A stretch of DNA of 64,000 nt from Protula sp. h YS-2021 (GCA_949752745.1 OX457025.1:50861098-50925097); one strand, 5' to 3'; positions 20,393 through 31,536 are shown, numbered from the stretch's first letter. Translations and numbers: made by a program. The notes: generated from the sequence alone by a model not told the origin.

Positions 20393-22934
20393 AGACCACA
20401 GACTATGTCGAACTGGTCTTATCCCATCAATAGAGGGGTATCCGTCGTCTGTATGTATGTATGTACGTATGTACGTATGTCTGTACGTATGTAAACTTTT
20501 AATTAAAATGCTTCTTCTCTTCAATTTTGATCGGCTTCCTCTCACATTTTACACGAATGTTCTCTAGGTAGGCCTGTCTTAAAAAAATTTTTTTTTACCA
20601 TATGAAGGGCATTTTAAAATTTTTTGGTGTCTAATTTACAAAATGCTCCTTCCCCCACAGTTGTGATAGGATTCTTTTCCAATTTTGGAAAGTTGTTCTC
20701 TAAGTAGGCCTCTCGTGAAAAATCATTTTTTTATTTTGGCGATCTGCCAAATATTGGCTAAATGGGTGGCATTTAAATTTTTGTTGGCAATTTTCAAAAT
20801 GCTTCTTCTCGATCAATTTGGTCCGATTTTCTTCAATTTTAGTGCGAATGTTCTCAATATAGTGTTCGCTTGAAAATTTATTATTTTTTTTTTTTTGGCT
20901 ATCCGCCAAAAATTGGCCAAATAGTGGGCATTTTTTAAAAATTTTTTGGTGCCTAATTTTCAAAATGCTTCTTGAGCTTTGATCAAATTTTCTTTAACTT
21001 TTGCGCGAATGTTCTGTAGGTGGTGTTCTCTTGAAATCTTGCTGTTTCTGGCGATCAGCCAAAAATTGGCTAAATGGGGGGCATTTTTTAATTTACTGGC
21101 GTTAATTTTGAAAATGCTTCTTCTCCCGCAAGTTTGATTGAATTCCTTTCCAATTTAGTACGATTCTTCTCCAATTAGGCACCTCTTGAAAAATTTTTTT
21201 TTTTTTGGGCGATCCGCCAAAACTTATGTTGAATAAACATGCCCATTGGTCCGAAATGCGAACCACTCGTCAACGGAAGTTGAATATAAATGCGCATTTG
21301 TCCGAAATGCGAACTGCGCATCGACGCAAGTTAAATAAACATGCGCACTGGTCTAAAATAAGATTCCCGCATCAATGCAAATTAAATAAACATGCACACT
21401 GGTCCGAAATGCGAACCACTCATCAACGGAAGTTGAATATAAATGCGCATTGGTCCGAAATGCGAACTGCACATCGACGCAAGTTAAATAAACATGCGCA
21501 CTGGTCTAAAATAAGATACCCGCAACAATGCAAATTAAATAAACATGCACACTAGTCCGAAATGCGAACCACTCATCAACGGAAGTTGAATATAAATGCG
21601 CATTGGTCCGAAATGCGAACTGCGCATCGACGCAAGTCAAATAAACATGCGCACTGGTCTAAAAAAGAACCGCGCATCAATGCAAGTTAAGTAAACATGC
21701 GCAATGGACTGAAATAAGAACCTCACATCAATGCAATTTAAATAAACATGCGCACTGGTCCGAAATGCGAGCCGCTTATCAACGCAAGTTAAATCAACTT
21801 GCGCACTGGTCCGAAATGGGAACCGCGCATCAACACAAGTTAAATAAACACGCACGGTCATCTAAAATTAGAAACGCTGATCAACGCTAGTGAAAAAAAA
21901 ATGTGCAGTGGTCCGAAATGTGAACAGGGTATCAACGGAAGCTAAATAAATATGCGCACTGGTCCGAATTGCGAACCACTCATCAACGGAAGTTGAATAT
22001 AAATGCGCATTGGTCTGAAATGCGAACTGCGCATTGGCGCAAGTTAAATAAACATACGCACTGGTCTAAAATAAGAACCGCGTATCACTGCAAATCAAAT
22101 AAACATGCATCCTGGTCCGAAAGGTCAAATGCGCATCAACACAAGTAAACAAATATGCGCACTGGTCCGAAATGCAAACGGCTTATCAGCGTAAGTTGAA
22201 TAAACATGCTCACTGGTCTGAAATGCGAGCTGCGCATCAGCGCAAGTTAAGTAAACGTGCGCAGCAATGCATATTGAATAAACATGCACACTGGTTTGCT
22301 TTGCGACGGCACATCAACGGAAGCTAAATAAACATGCACAGTGGTACGAAATGCGAACTGAACACAGCAACAAGTTAAATAAACATGCGCATTTTTCCGA
22401 AATGTAAACCGCACATCAACGCTAGTTAAATAAACATGCGCACTAGTAGGAAATGTAAACCCCGCAAAATAACACATACCAAAACATTAAAACTTAAGTA
22501 ATGATGTTTTAGACGTTTTCCTCTTTTCAAAAGGCGCATGTGTTTAGTCGTTTCCAGTCCTTTCTGCTGTTTGAACTAATTGTGTATGTCCGACAGTACT
22601 TGTCAAAGTACACGTGTGTGGATACAATTTGGATACGTTGTTCGAAGGTATTTTTCTGGAAAACAAAACTTTGTATGTATTTATCGGTCTGTGTTCGGGT
22701 CCGTTTATAAATTGATTATTTAGCTAGCTCATTGCCATCTCGTCTTTTGAAACCCAATTTTTCAGGGAAATTCCCTTGTCCATGCACGCTGGATTTGGTC
22801 TTATCGCTTTTCGTAAGCTGATGCTTTGTCCTTGGACAAACTTGTACAATGTGACTACCACTTTTGGCAACCAGATAAGCTTATTCATAGATTCACTAGA
22901 TCTCGGCTGGTCACAATGTCCCTGGACATTCTTG
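20393..22934 (+). mobile_element. Helentron-like element, family C copy 2
   Basis: Starts AGACCACAGAC, then the family phrases ACTGGTCTTATCCCATCAATAGAGGGGTATCC and TATGTACG repeats. Ends with TCGGCTGGTC, CAC, the hairpin AATGTCC CT GGACATT and CTTG (22931-22934). The corresponding uninterrupted site is at 28840-28880. The ~150-bp body units are followed at 21220 by a 5'-truncated family A segment with a 51-bp array and the A 3' end (TTTGTCCTTGGACAAACTTG near 22831-22850). Confidence 0.75.
21225..22470 (+). repeat. 51-bp minisatellite array 3
   Basis: About 24 copies of the 51-bp unit. It shows a higher-order pattern: a block with TCAACGGAAGTTGAATATAAATGCG recurs near 21270, 21425, 21580 and 21980, roughly every 155 bp (three units) in the first part. 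Confidence 0.9.
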
Positions 22935-23327
22935 TTTTTTTGGCGATTCAAAAGAAATTTGGCTAAATCGGGGGCATTTAAAAATTTTTTGGTGCCAATT
23001 TTTGAAAATGTTTCTACTCCCACGATCTGGATCGCATTCCTTTCACATTTTGTAGGGATGTTTACTGGGTAGGCCTCTTTTTGATCAGATTGTCGTCAAA
23101 GTTTTCATTAATCACTAGGCAGTCCTCTTTTGAACAGTTACTTTTCTGGCGATCAGCCAAAAATTGGCTTAATGGGGGCATTTAAAAATATTTCGTGGGC
23201 AATTTTCAAAGTGCTTCTTCTCTAACAATTTTCGGGAGGTATTATAATCGAACGATAAGGGGAAACCCTATAATATGTTTTTTGTTTTATATGCAAGGTA
23301 ACTGGCTCTGGGGGCACTGACTGACAG

Positions 23328-23348
23328 ATGGAATCGGAAGAGAGATAG
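23328..23348 (+). promoter_or_regulatory. possible six-codon upstream ORF of POLQ
   Basis: ATG GAA TCG GAA GAG AGA TAG ends one base before the ATG chosen for POLQ exon 1. If both lie in the mature 5' leader it could lower initiation at the main start. The preceding GACTGACAG could instead be a splice acceptor, which would make this region internal. Confidence 0.3.
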
Positions 23349-23349
23349 G

Positions 23350-23591
23350 ATGAGTCATCAACGTAAAGCATCGGCAAAGGGTGCATCGACGGGGAGAAGG
23401 TTCCTGGGCAGAATCCCAGTCACATCGCCATGCTCGGCCACAGTGTCATCGTGTGTCACAGCATCGTCCTCTGTTGTAACCTCATCTTCGGTCACACCTT
23501 TTCAACGTGTCACAGCGTCGTCCTCTGTCACTAGGTGGTCCTCAGCCACAGCGTCGTCCTCTGTCACAGCGTCGACCTCAGTTGTAGAGAG
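23350..23591 (+). CDS. POLQ: POLQ candidate exon 1 (N-terminal)
   Basis: Eighty codons from ATG plus two bases, ending GAGAG|GTAAAT, a good splice donor. The protein is basic at first (MSHQRKASAKGASTGRRF) and then Ser/Thr/Val-rich with repeated SSVTA-like motifs. Exon 2 completes the split codon. The assignment depends on the unbroken frame through to exon 7; nothing in this exon alone identifies the family. An upstream non-coding or coding exon cannot be excluded. Confidence 0.5.
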
Positions 23592-23868
23592 GTAAATATT
23601 TTTTAAAGTTCAGTAATAATTTAGTAATAGTTCTTCAGTTCAAACAGTGGTGATGACAAAAAAAATGGATGTGTTCTGTTTCATGTTAATCTACAGTCTT
23701 CTGAGGTTAAGTATTTGTCTGAATGTTAAAATGGATTTTCTCAATTTTAATCGATAGAAATGAAAGAAAAAAGTGAGATAATTCTCAAATTTTGATGGAA
23801 ACTTCTGTGAAGTAAGAATAGAGTGGGAAATGAAAAAAAGAGTCATTTAAGGTCTTTCGCTGTTGCAG

Positions 23869-23908
23869 CTCAGAGAAAATGTCAGAGAAGAAAGGAATCA
23901 CAAAAGAG
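23869..23908 (+). CDS. POLQ: POLQ candidate exon 2
   Basis: A 40-base microexon between TTTCGCTGTTGCAG and GTATGTCT, both strong splice signals. Its first base completes the codon left by exon 1 and it ends on a codon boundary. The translation is short and charged (SEKMSEKKGITKE). Confidence 0.5.
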
Positions 23909-24038
23909 GTATGTCTTGTATATTTGTCTTAGTCGCAGATTTCAAAGTGGTTTAAGATGGTGGTATATCGTATGGGTAGGTTCTAAAGGGTTTGGGCAGA
24001 AGTGTGTAATTTATTTAAAATGGTTGGTTTATCTGCAG

Positions 24039-24086
24039 CTCGCTCTTCAAGAGCCAATGCGACAAGGCGTGTTTCTTTTATCTTCG
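24039..24086 (+). CDS. POLQ: POLQ candidate exon 3
   Basis: Forty-eight bases after GTTTATCTGCAG, ending at GTGTGAGT. It reads LALQEPMRQGVFLLSS in phase 0 at both ends, matching exons 2 and 4. A donor two bases downstream (GTGAGT) would break the frame into exon 4. Confidence 0.5.
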
Positions 24087-24182
24087 GTGTGAGTGAAATC
24101 CTGTTGTGTGAGTTTTGTGTTTGCAGTTGCTCGGTCTGCGAACTCATCATATTCTTCGCTTCGATGGTTTTGTTAGACTATG

Positions 24183-24334
24183 TTAGTAGTCCCCCCCTCC
24201 CCCACCGCGTGGTGCGAAGCGGGTACTATTGAATTCTGGATTGTCCTTCCGTCCATCTGTCCGTCTGTCCGTACGTCGAGCTGTGCGTCCGTCTGTTGAC
24301 ATTTCGGATAGGATGTCTTTTGTGCGATATATTT
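24183..24334 (+). repeat. 5' fragment of a Helentron-like family related to F
   Basis: A C-rich start (CCCCCCCTCCCCCACCGCG) followed by TGTCCGTCTGTCCGT repeats resembles the 5' end of the next element. No matching 3' end is seen. Confidence 0.4.
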
Positions 24335-24711
24335 AGCCCCCAACCGGGGAACCCGGAGGGGGGCTATAGGATCGGCTTCCGTCTGTCCGTCTGTCCGTCC
24401 GTGTACAAAAGCTTGTGAACACCATATCTCGAAGTCCTGGGTGGATTTCAATCAAGTCCGGGGTCGATTTCAATCAAACTTGGTGTGTAGCTTCTATATA
24501 AAAGGTTCTCGACCTGATTAGGTTTTGGTGACCTTGACCCCACTTTCAAGGTCACCATGGGACTTAGAAATTTTAGAGATGTGAATGAAGAAAATGTACC
24601 TTGTGAACACCATATCTCAAGAAGTCGTGGGTGGATTTCAATCAAACTTGGTGTTGGGCCTTATACATGTGTATGTCCCCGGTTGGGGGCTGTGCCCTCT
24701 ACGATGGCTTG
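24335..24711 (+). mobile_element. Helentron-like element, family F, in POLQ intron 3
   Basis: 5' end AGCCCCCAACCGGGG after ATTT; a perfect 15-bp inverted partner CCCCGGTTGGGGGCT near the 3' end (24677-24691); then a weak hairpin and the terminus CTTG before TATTATT. The interior has TGTCCGTC repeats and a duplicated phrase (GTGAACACCATATCTC...GGTGGATTTCAATCAA). It ends 53 bp before exon 4. Confidence 0.75.
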
Positions 24712-24764
24712 TATTATTATTATTATTTATTAAGTTTGGGTGTATTGTTTTGGTTGTTTATCAG

Positions 24765-25875
24765 GAGACTTCATTCGATTCCACTGCTGACTTCAGCGCC
24801 GATTTTCTCAATGCAGTACACCACATCGAACAGCATCATCAGCAGGGAAAAGAAGTGCCCAATCAAGCGCCTAGAAATACGCTATCAGAAGTCAAGAATT
24901 ATCAGCAGGGAAAAGTAGTGCCCATTGAAGGATGCTGTAATACACAATTAGACACTAAAAGCCATCAGCAGAGAAAAGAAGTGCTCAACCAAAAGCGTAA
25001 TAATACACATTCAGAGGCCAAGAGCCATCAACAAGGAAAAGTAGCGCCCATTCAGAAGCGTAGTAATTCACTATTGGACGCCAAAAGCAATCAACAGAGA
25101 AAAGTAGGACGTATTTATACACCTTCTGACGCAAAGAGCAATCACCAGGGGAAAGCAGTGCCCAACCATGAGCGTAGTACTGCACCGCCAACGACCTTGA
25201 TCCCAGCGCGTCGTCAAACAAAGCAGGATAGGTCGCCCTCGGTCGCCGATGGTCGCAGAGCAGCGAGTGAGACTAACACTACAGATGCAAGCAAGGGGCG
25301 GGAGTGTCCAAGAACTGGAGCTGGGAAACGTCACGCCGCGGAAGTCGCCAGCAGCAGCAATAAGCAGGCTACAGCGGGCGCATCGGAAGTGAAGCGCGTA
25401 CCCTGGTGTGGTGTGAGCGCGGACAAGTTGGAGAACATAGGTGATGTGACGTCATCAGTTGCCGCAGCGATAACTTCGTCGCCGGAATGGAGTGACTTGT
25501 CGCTGTGCAGTCCGCTCCACATCTCTACGCCGACGAAAACGCACAGACGGGAACGTGAGCGTGGCGCACCCATTCATACAGGCCATGCTGCCGCCAGCCA
25601 CCCACTGTTATTCCAGTCTACACAGGCCAAGAGCAAAACCAGCGCAGCGAAGCTCTTCGGCCAGATTCTCGACTCCCCGAATGTGCACACCGGCAGCGGT
25701 GATGCGGCGCAGGAGCTCGGAAAAGGGACTGCTTCTCTCTCCAAGCCGTGTGAGAATATAAGTGAGGTTGAGAAGGGCGCTAGCGCTGCACTGCCGGGTG
25801 ACAAAGTCAACAGGGGTCCGTTGAATAGTGTACAGCTTGGCGACAGCGAAATAAGTACAGTTCTACAGGACAAGG
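24765..25875 (+). CDS. POLQ: POLQ exon 4 (large, low-complexity N-terminal region)
   Basis: Acceptor TTGTTTATCAG|GAG and donor AAGG|GTAGTT bound 370 codons plus one base, open in phase 0. It begins ETSFDSTADFSADFLNAVHHIEQHH. Residues ~23-150 are about six tandem copies of a 21-residue repeat (consensus QQGKxxPxxxRxNTxxDAKSH). Then comes a basic, Ser/Thr-rich and presumably disordered region with SPEWSDLSLCSPLHISTPTK. Base composition is far less AT-rich than its surroundings, as expected of a real exon. Vertebrate POLQ has fewer than about 100 residues before its helicase start, so this long N-terminus is unusual. No catalytic domain is here. Confidence 0.7.
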
Positions 25876-26392
25876 GTAGTTTTTTTATCGCTTAAAGCAT
25901 TACTTGAGCAAGTTTAAAAATGTGGATACAAACGAGGTTGTTTCACCTTGTCTGTGCCTCTGTGGTGATAGTAACATTTTGTGCCACTATGAGAACAGCA
26001 ACGCCAGACAAGCAGTTGGTCGTATAATGACTCGGGGAAACATTTAATATAGAATAACCAAAAATAAGAGTATAACAAAAAGAAGATAGGGATTGGTGAG
26101 AGCGATGGTCGAGCCATTCCAAGGTCCCGGTTTCGGGTCTAGCCAGGGGAGATAGGAAGGCGATTAACCTTCGCTCCGATTGTCTCAGATGCACTTGGTT
26201 AGTGCACCTATCATGGAATTAAAAATTAACGCCCACTGAGTCTTTCGGCCATCCCGCCAAAAAGAAAAAAAATTAAGAAGGAAAAATCATGATAAATAAT
26301 TCGAGGGCTGAATTGCTTTACCTTTATTCATGCTTGAACCGGTCTAGACTTTTGTTGAGAAAGTTGCCCCAAGTTAGTGAAGCCTGTTTTTT
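25876..26392. other. POLQ intron 4, first part
   Basis: About 517 bp without a recognised gene. Positions 26110-26240 resemble a SINE-like stretch (TTCCAAGGTCCCGGTTTCGGGTCTAGCC, then CGACTGAG-like ending), but no clear tRNA boxes or duplication are visible. Confidence 0.35.
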
Positions 26393-27629
26393 AGACTAGT
26401 CGACTTTGTCGGGCTGGTCCTATCACATCAGTAGAGGGGCATCCGTCGTCTATATGTACGTGTGTATGTATGTACGTATGTAAACTTTTACTTAAAATCA
26501 TTCAGTTTTGATCGGATTCCTTTCGAATTTTGTACGAATGCTCTCCAGGTAGGCCTCTCTTGAAAAATTCCTTTTTTGGCGATCCGCCAAAAATTGGCCA
26601 AATGGGCGGCATTTAAAATTTGTCGGCTGTCAATTTTCATTTTTTAATTTCCTGATTGCCAGTTTTCAAAATAAAAATACTGTCGTAGCGGAATCCAGTA
26701 GAAAATGTCCTCGGCCAGTAAGTCCCCAGCAAGAAGGTCCCCAAATGAACTTAAGGCTAAAACGTACCCAAAGCTAAAAACGTGTGATAACCTAAATTAA
26801 CGCTTTGTTAAGCTTTGCCCCGGCAAGAATGCCCCTGCCGTAGGGTCCCCAAACGACTTTAGGGCCAAAGCATCCCAATGCAAAATTTCTCGTGGAAACA
26901 AGGACAACATGTCCCCGACCAAAAAAAGAACGCCCGGCCATAAGGTTCCCGGTCATAAGCTTCCCAAAATGAGGGCCAAAACGCCACCAAAGGAATAAAA
27001 CGTATAACCTGAATTAACCCTTTGTTAAGCTTTACACCGGCTATATACCCCCAGTCTAAAGGTCCCTAAATGAATTTAGGCCCAAAACATCCCCAAAGCG
27101 AAAAAAACTTTATGATAACCCAAATTAACGATATATTGAACTTATCCGGTAAATAAGGTCCCCGGCCACAAGGTCCTCGGCCATAAAATCCCCGAATGAA
27201 TTTAGAGCCAAAACGCCCCAAACCAAAAAAAAAAAAAAAACGCTTAACATAATTTAACGCTTTATTAAGCTCTACACCATCCATAATGTCCCGGACCATT
27301 ATGTCCCCAGCTGTAAGTTTCCTGGCCATAAAGAACATGGCCATAATGTCCCTGGCCATTAAGTCCGTAAAAGAATTTAGGGCCGAAAGTCCCCCAAAGT
27401 AAAAAAAACAAAAAACGTATGATTAACTAAATTATTAACTTTATTAAGCTTTACACCAGCCATGATGTCCCCTGCCATTAGGCCCCAAAAACAAATTTAG
27501 GACCAAAACCTCCCTTAAGGAAAACAAACGTATGATAACCTAAATTAATGCTTTATTTAGCTTTACCCCGGCCATCAGGTCCCCGACCATAAGGTCCCCA
27601 AATGAATTTAGCGCCAAAACGTCCCCATA

Positions 27630-27997
27630 CAGGATTGGAAATTAGCGGTGGCACGGTGGCCATTTGCCACCAGGTTTTGATATATCGCCACCAGAAAAAA
27701 ATCTTGGTGGCGAAATTTTGCCACCAGAATATCTGAGCAATAAATAGTTCACAAATTTAAACAATTTTCTTTTCATAAATTGCATTATTAATTGGCAAAT
27801 AGGCAGGGCAGTTTCTCAAGTTAGTTAGATTAATACCGGTTTATTGATAATAAACAGGGGAGCGTTTATTTGACTTGTTGTTTTCATGTTGTTGCCAGTT
27901 GGCCACTTTCGCTTCGAGTCAACTCAATTTCGCCACCAGACCAAAAAGTTGGTGACGAAAATCGCCACCATATCAAAAGACTTAAGTTCGAACCCTG
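27630..27997. mobile_element. hAT-like MITE with CGCCACCA subterminal repeats
   Basis: Left end CAGGATTGGAA, right end TTCGAACCCTG (inverted, two mismatches). Several copies of CGCCACCA / TGGTGGCG lie near both ends. CCATA flanks both sides (27625-27629, 27998-28002), a 5-bp duplication. The interrupted unit GTCCCCATAGCTAAAAC can be reconstructed from neighbouring repeats. No coding region. Confidence 0.75.
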
Positions 27998-28119
27998 CCA
28001 TAGCTAAAACATACGATAACCTCAATTGACGCTTTATTAAGCATTACCCAACCAGAAGTTACCCGGCAATAAGGTCCCCAAATGAATTTAATGCCAGTAC
28101 GTCCCAAAAACAAAAATGC

Positions 28120-28520
28120 GGGGATTAAGGATAAAGGTCATCTAGTGAGAGCTGAGAGGGTGCGGTGATTAATAAGAGTTCGAGACTCACTGTTAACAAC
28201 CGCGAGTGGGGTTGGTACATGTACACAATGGGTCAAGCAAACAAAAGACAATGCATCAGAGAAATAAACGATGAGCAGCTCACTCGCTTAGTTTGCTTTA
28301 AGTGTGGTACTGTTTGGATAGTCACCCAGAATTATGCAATTAACCGGTGTGCTTTCCATGTTACGTGAAAAAAGCTATTCGTTTATCCAGTTTATGCGAT
28401 TAAGCGGTATACAATTATCCGGTTAAATTTCAAATAGCTGGCATTGGAAATGGTTTGGGATTTGCGAATAATATGCAGTTAACCGATTTATGATTTTAAC
28501 CGGTATGCTATTAAGTGATT
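28120..28520. other. unassigned stretch with GATTAACCGGTATG-like repeats
   Basis: The motif TGCNNTTAACCGGTNTGC recurs four to five times between 28330 and 28515. It may be a decayed MITE inside element C copy 3. No terminal pair was found. Confidence 0.3.
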
Positions 28521-29248
28521 TCATCTGTATATATATTGTAGATGTGTATCGTCGTATTATTTTTGAAATCGGTGAAAAAGTGATGGGGGGGTGGGGTGGG
28601 ATTTGGGACCGAAATAACTCCATTATAGAAAGCTGTTCAATATTGGGAGGGACTCAGTAATGGAGGTTTTATTGTATATAATTTACCTTACACGGGAGAT
28701 CCTGTCTCGCTGAGACTCTAGTTTCGGGACATTCTAAAATACTTCATAACCAATTTTCCAAAAGTTTTTTCTTATACATTTTTGATCGTATTACCTTCTA
28801 ATTTTAGATAAATGTTTACGAGGCTTTCTTCTCTTGAAAAGCTAGTTTTTTTGCGATCCAAAAGAAAATTGGCTAAGTGGAAGCCATTTTTAATTTTTTT
28901 TTTTGAACGAATGTTAACTGGGTAGACCTCTCTTTGATGATATTGTCTTCAAATTTTTCCTCTTTTGAATAGTTACTTTTCTGGCGTTCCGCTCAAATTT
29001 GGTTAAATGAGGGGCATTTAAAATATTTAGTAGCCATTTTTCAAAATACTCGCAATTTTCACCAGATTAATTTATAAATTTGTACGAATTTTCAACAGCC
29101 GTGATTAATAATATAACAACCACTTTTTTGCGACCATGCAAGCCTATTGGTAGGTGATTTACTAGATCTCGGCTGGTCACAATGTCCCTGGACATTGTTG
29201 TCTGCTTGTGTCTTCTTTAGACTGGTTACATGTGTGTGTTATTTACAG

Positions 29249-29317
29249 CAGGTGAGAAGAATAATGGAGTCCGCGGTCTGGACCAGGTGACGTCACGCCG
29301 TGATCCGGATTCAGAAG
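29249..29317 (+). CDS. POLQ: POLQ candidate exon 5
   Basis: Acceptor GTTATTTACAG|CA and donor GAAG|GTGAGG. It starts with the two bases needed to finish the codon opened by exon 4 and ends one base into a codon, which exon 6 completes. Translation: GEKNNGVRGLDQVTSRRDPDSE, polar and acidic. An alternative acceptor lies three bases downstream. Confidence 0.55.
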
Positions 29318-29790
29318 GTGAGGTTTACGCAGACGGACACTGGAGTGGGGACGACTCAAAAGAGGTGTTGGGAATGCTGTTATGTCACACGGGAGCGGGG
29401 GAGGGGGTGGGCGGGGCGGCGTGAAAACCAAACCCCTTCGGTGTTTGCCTACAATGTGTCAGTATGACGTCTTTCTTAAAGAGAATTAATGTGTCCATAT
29501 TTTTATGCCTCGCCTGACAAATGTCAGCGGGGTAGATAGTATTTGATTTGAGCGTCCGTCCGTCGGTCTGTCTGCGTATACGTTACGCTTTAGGTACCAA
29601 GTTTTGTAGATCGCACCGTAGCGTAGCTATTTGGTCGGCAACTTTTTATGTCCCGCCTGATAAATGTCAGCGGGGCATATAGTGTTTGACTTGTGCGTCC
29701 GTCTTTCCGTCTGTCTGTGTGTAAGTTACGCTTTAGGTACCAAGTTTTGGGGCTCGCACTGTCGCGTAGCTATTTGGCCGGCAACTTTTT
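29318..29790 (+). repeat. intron 5 start and two tandem ~143-bp copies with a 5' hairpin
   Basis: The phrase GCCTGACAAATGTCAGCGGGG, a hairpin, then GCGTCCGTCC repeats and GTTACGCTTTAGGTACCAAG, occurs at 29505 and 29648. It resembles the 5' ends of the Helentron-like families. No matching 3' end is seen. Confidence 0.5.
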
Positions 29791-29799
29791 TGTTTTTAG

Positions 29800-31210
29800 A
29801 ATATTGTTCCTAATATATTGAAGTTTTGCAGGACGTCGTCCGTTTTTCCAACGTGGCATTTATTCGGTCGGAATTGGGGTTTGAACTGAGGCGATTTTAC
29901 TGTAGTTAGATGTTTTATGTACCAAGTTTTGTGGATCGCACCTCACTCTACATATTTATATGTCTCCCCCTAAGGGAGACATATATAGCATTTGGTGTGT
30001 CCGTCCGTCCGTCTGTCTGTCGAGCCGTCCGTCTGTCCGCAGTGAGTTCTTATGAAATTAATGAGTCGATTTTTCTCAAAACACACATACATATTGGAGT
30101 ACATGTCTAGATGATGGCCATTTTATTTTTTTTTTCGTTTCTTCAAAAATTGTATTTTTTGCAAATTTTTGAACATAGGGTTGGGGGGGGGAGGGGGGGG
30201 GGTTCGTACATTGTTTTCACTTTGGCAGGCTGTATCTCCAAACCAGTTCGTTGGATAAGCCTCCGATGTCACAAGAACACACATGTTGCGCAAATGTATA
30301 GTGCAAAGTTTTTTTTTTCATTTCCGCTGAAATTGTATTTTTGGCGAATTTTTAAATTTTTGGTTTTTAACTTTTCTGAGTCATATTGTTGCGATATCTC
30401 CGAAGCAGTTTGTTGGATTAGGCTGAAGCTTGGCAAGAACAACTCACATATAGTGCAAATGTTTACTGCGAAGGTTTTCTTCATTTCCGCTGAAAATGTA
30501 TATTTGCCGAATTTTTTAATTTTTGATTTTTAACTTTTTTGGCCATATTGTTGCGATATCTCCGAAACGGTTTGTTGGATTAGGCTGAAACTTGGCAAGA
30601 AGAGCTCACAAAAAGCGTAAATGTTTACTGCAAAGTTTTTCTTCATTTCCGTTGAAAATGTGTTTTTGGCGAATTTTTAAATTTTTGATTTTTAACTTTT
30701 TGGCCATAAAACAGTTTGTTGTATTTTTGGCAATTTTTTTAATTTTTTGGGCTCGCCAATGTTGTACTTTTAAGCAAGGAATTTTTTCCACGTGACTGAT
30801 TGGGGGGGGGGGGCGGGGGAGACATATCCGTTTTTGTTTTAACAAAAACACTGGCCAGTCTAGTGGTTTGGTAATTTATTTGTTTATAGATTATTGTTTC
30901 TAATATATTGAAGTTTTGCAGGACGTCGTCCGTTTTTTTCCGACGTGGCATTTATTGGGTCGGGATTGGGGTTTGAACTTAGACAATTTTACTGGAGTTA
31001 GATGTTTTATGTACTGAGTTTGTGGATCGCACCTCACTCTACATATTTGTTTGGTGATTTATTTGTTTGTAGATTATTGTTTCTAATATATTGAAGTTAT
31101 GCAGGACGTCGTCCATTTGTCCGACGAGGCGTTTATTCGGCCGAAATTGGCCTTTGAACTTCGGCAATTTTACTGCAGTTAGGTACTCTATGTACTAAGT
31201 TTTGTATATG
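29800..31210 (+). repeat. three tandem ~190-bp units split by element D
   Basis: Each unit has AATATATTGAAGTTTTGCAGGACGTCGTCC, TTTACTGNAGTTAG and ATCGCACCTCACTCTACATATTT. Copies start near 29810, 30895 and 31080. The first is interrupted by element D after CTACATATT, and the second provides the empty site. Confidence 0.75.
29959..30863 (+). mobile_element. Helentron-like element, family D copy, CTAG terminus
   Basis: 5' end TATGTCTCCCCC with a hairpin (AAGGGAGACATA). The inverted partner GGGGGAGACATA is at 30818-30835. An A/T-rich hairpin and then ACTGGCCAGT and CTAG follow before T. The empty site in the next tandem unit (CATATTTGTTTGGTGATTT at 31040-31060) shows an insertion between T and T without duplication. 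The interior holds about four ~150-bp units (GATATCTCCGAAACGGTTTGTTGGATTAGGCTGAAACTTGG). Confidence 0.75.
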
Positions 31211-31536
31211 TACAAAGCTGAATAAATTTTTATTGTATTTTGGAATATGTTTAGAGTATTTTGGAATCGATATCATTTGTTTTTGCTTCGTTGCTATGTC
31301 CGTACTTATTCATTCTTTCTTCAAGAAGAATCACATCCTTCAAACTAAGATTATGTCACTGACTATCCACCAGGCGGGGCATTCTTACTCCTATCGGATA
31401 CACCTCTATTTTTTTGTTAACACTTATAGTTTTAATTGTTTCGAAGTATTCAATTTTTACCTTACGGTGACATTTTAAAAAATTCATTTGAGCGCTTAGT
31501 TTTTACGACATGTGCTTTTCAATTTATTTGCCACAG

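Larger units (their letters stand above)
20105..23250 (+). repeat. older family C-like body split by element C copy 2
   Basis: Positions 20105-20390 repeat 28525-28850 closely (TGAAATCGGTGAAAAAGTGA to CTTGAAAAGCTAG). The sequence after 22935 (TTTTTTTGGCGATTCAAAAG) continues the same unit as at 28851-28880. So this segment was one continuous older element before C copy 2 inserted in its T-run. The units run on to about 23230. Confidence 0.65.
26393..29200 (+). mobile_element. Helentron-like element, family C copy 3, in POLQ intron 4
   Basis: Starts AGACTAGTCGACTTTGTCGGGCTGGTC after TTTTTT and continues with TATCACATCAGTAGAGGGGCATCC. Ends TCGGCTGGTC, hairpin AATGTCCCTGGACATT, then GTTG. It contains ~150-bp units, the ~95-bp GGCCATAAGG units (26690-28110), a hAT MITE (27630-27997), and a segment shared with 20105-20390. 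Its 3' end lies only 48 bp upstream of exon 5. Confidence 0.7.

Noticed and set aside
24183..24451. Minus-strand frame over TGTCCGTC repeats
   Set aside because: It is a simple-repeat translation within Helentron-like 5' ends.
29243..29431. Minus-strand proline-rich frame
   Set aside because: It is antisense to POLQ exon 5 and a G-rich intron start; no other support.
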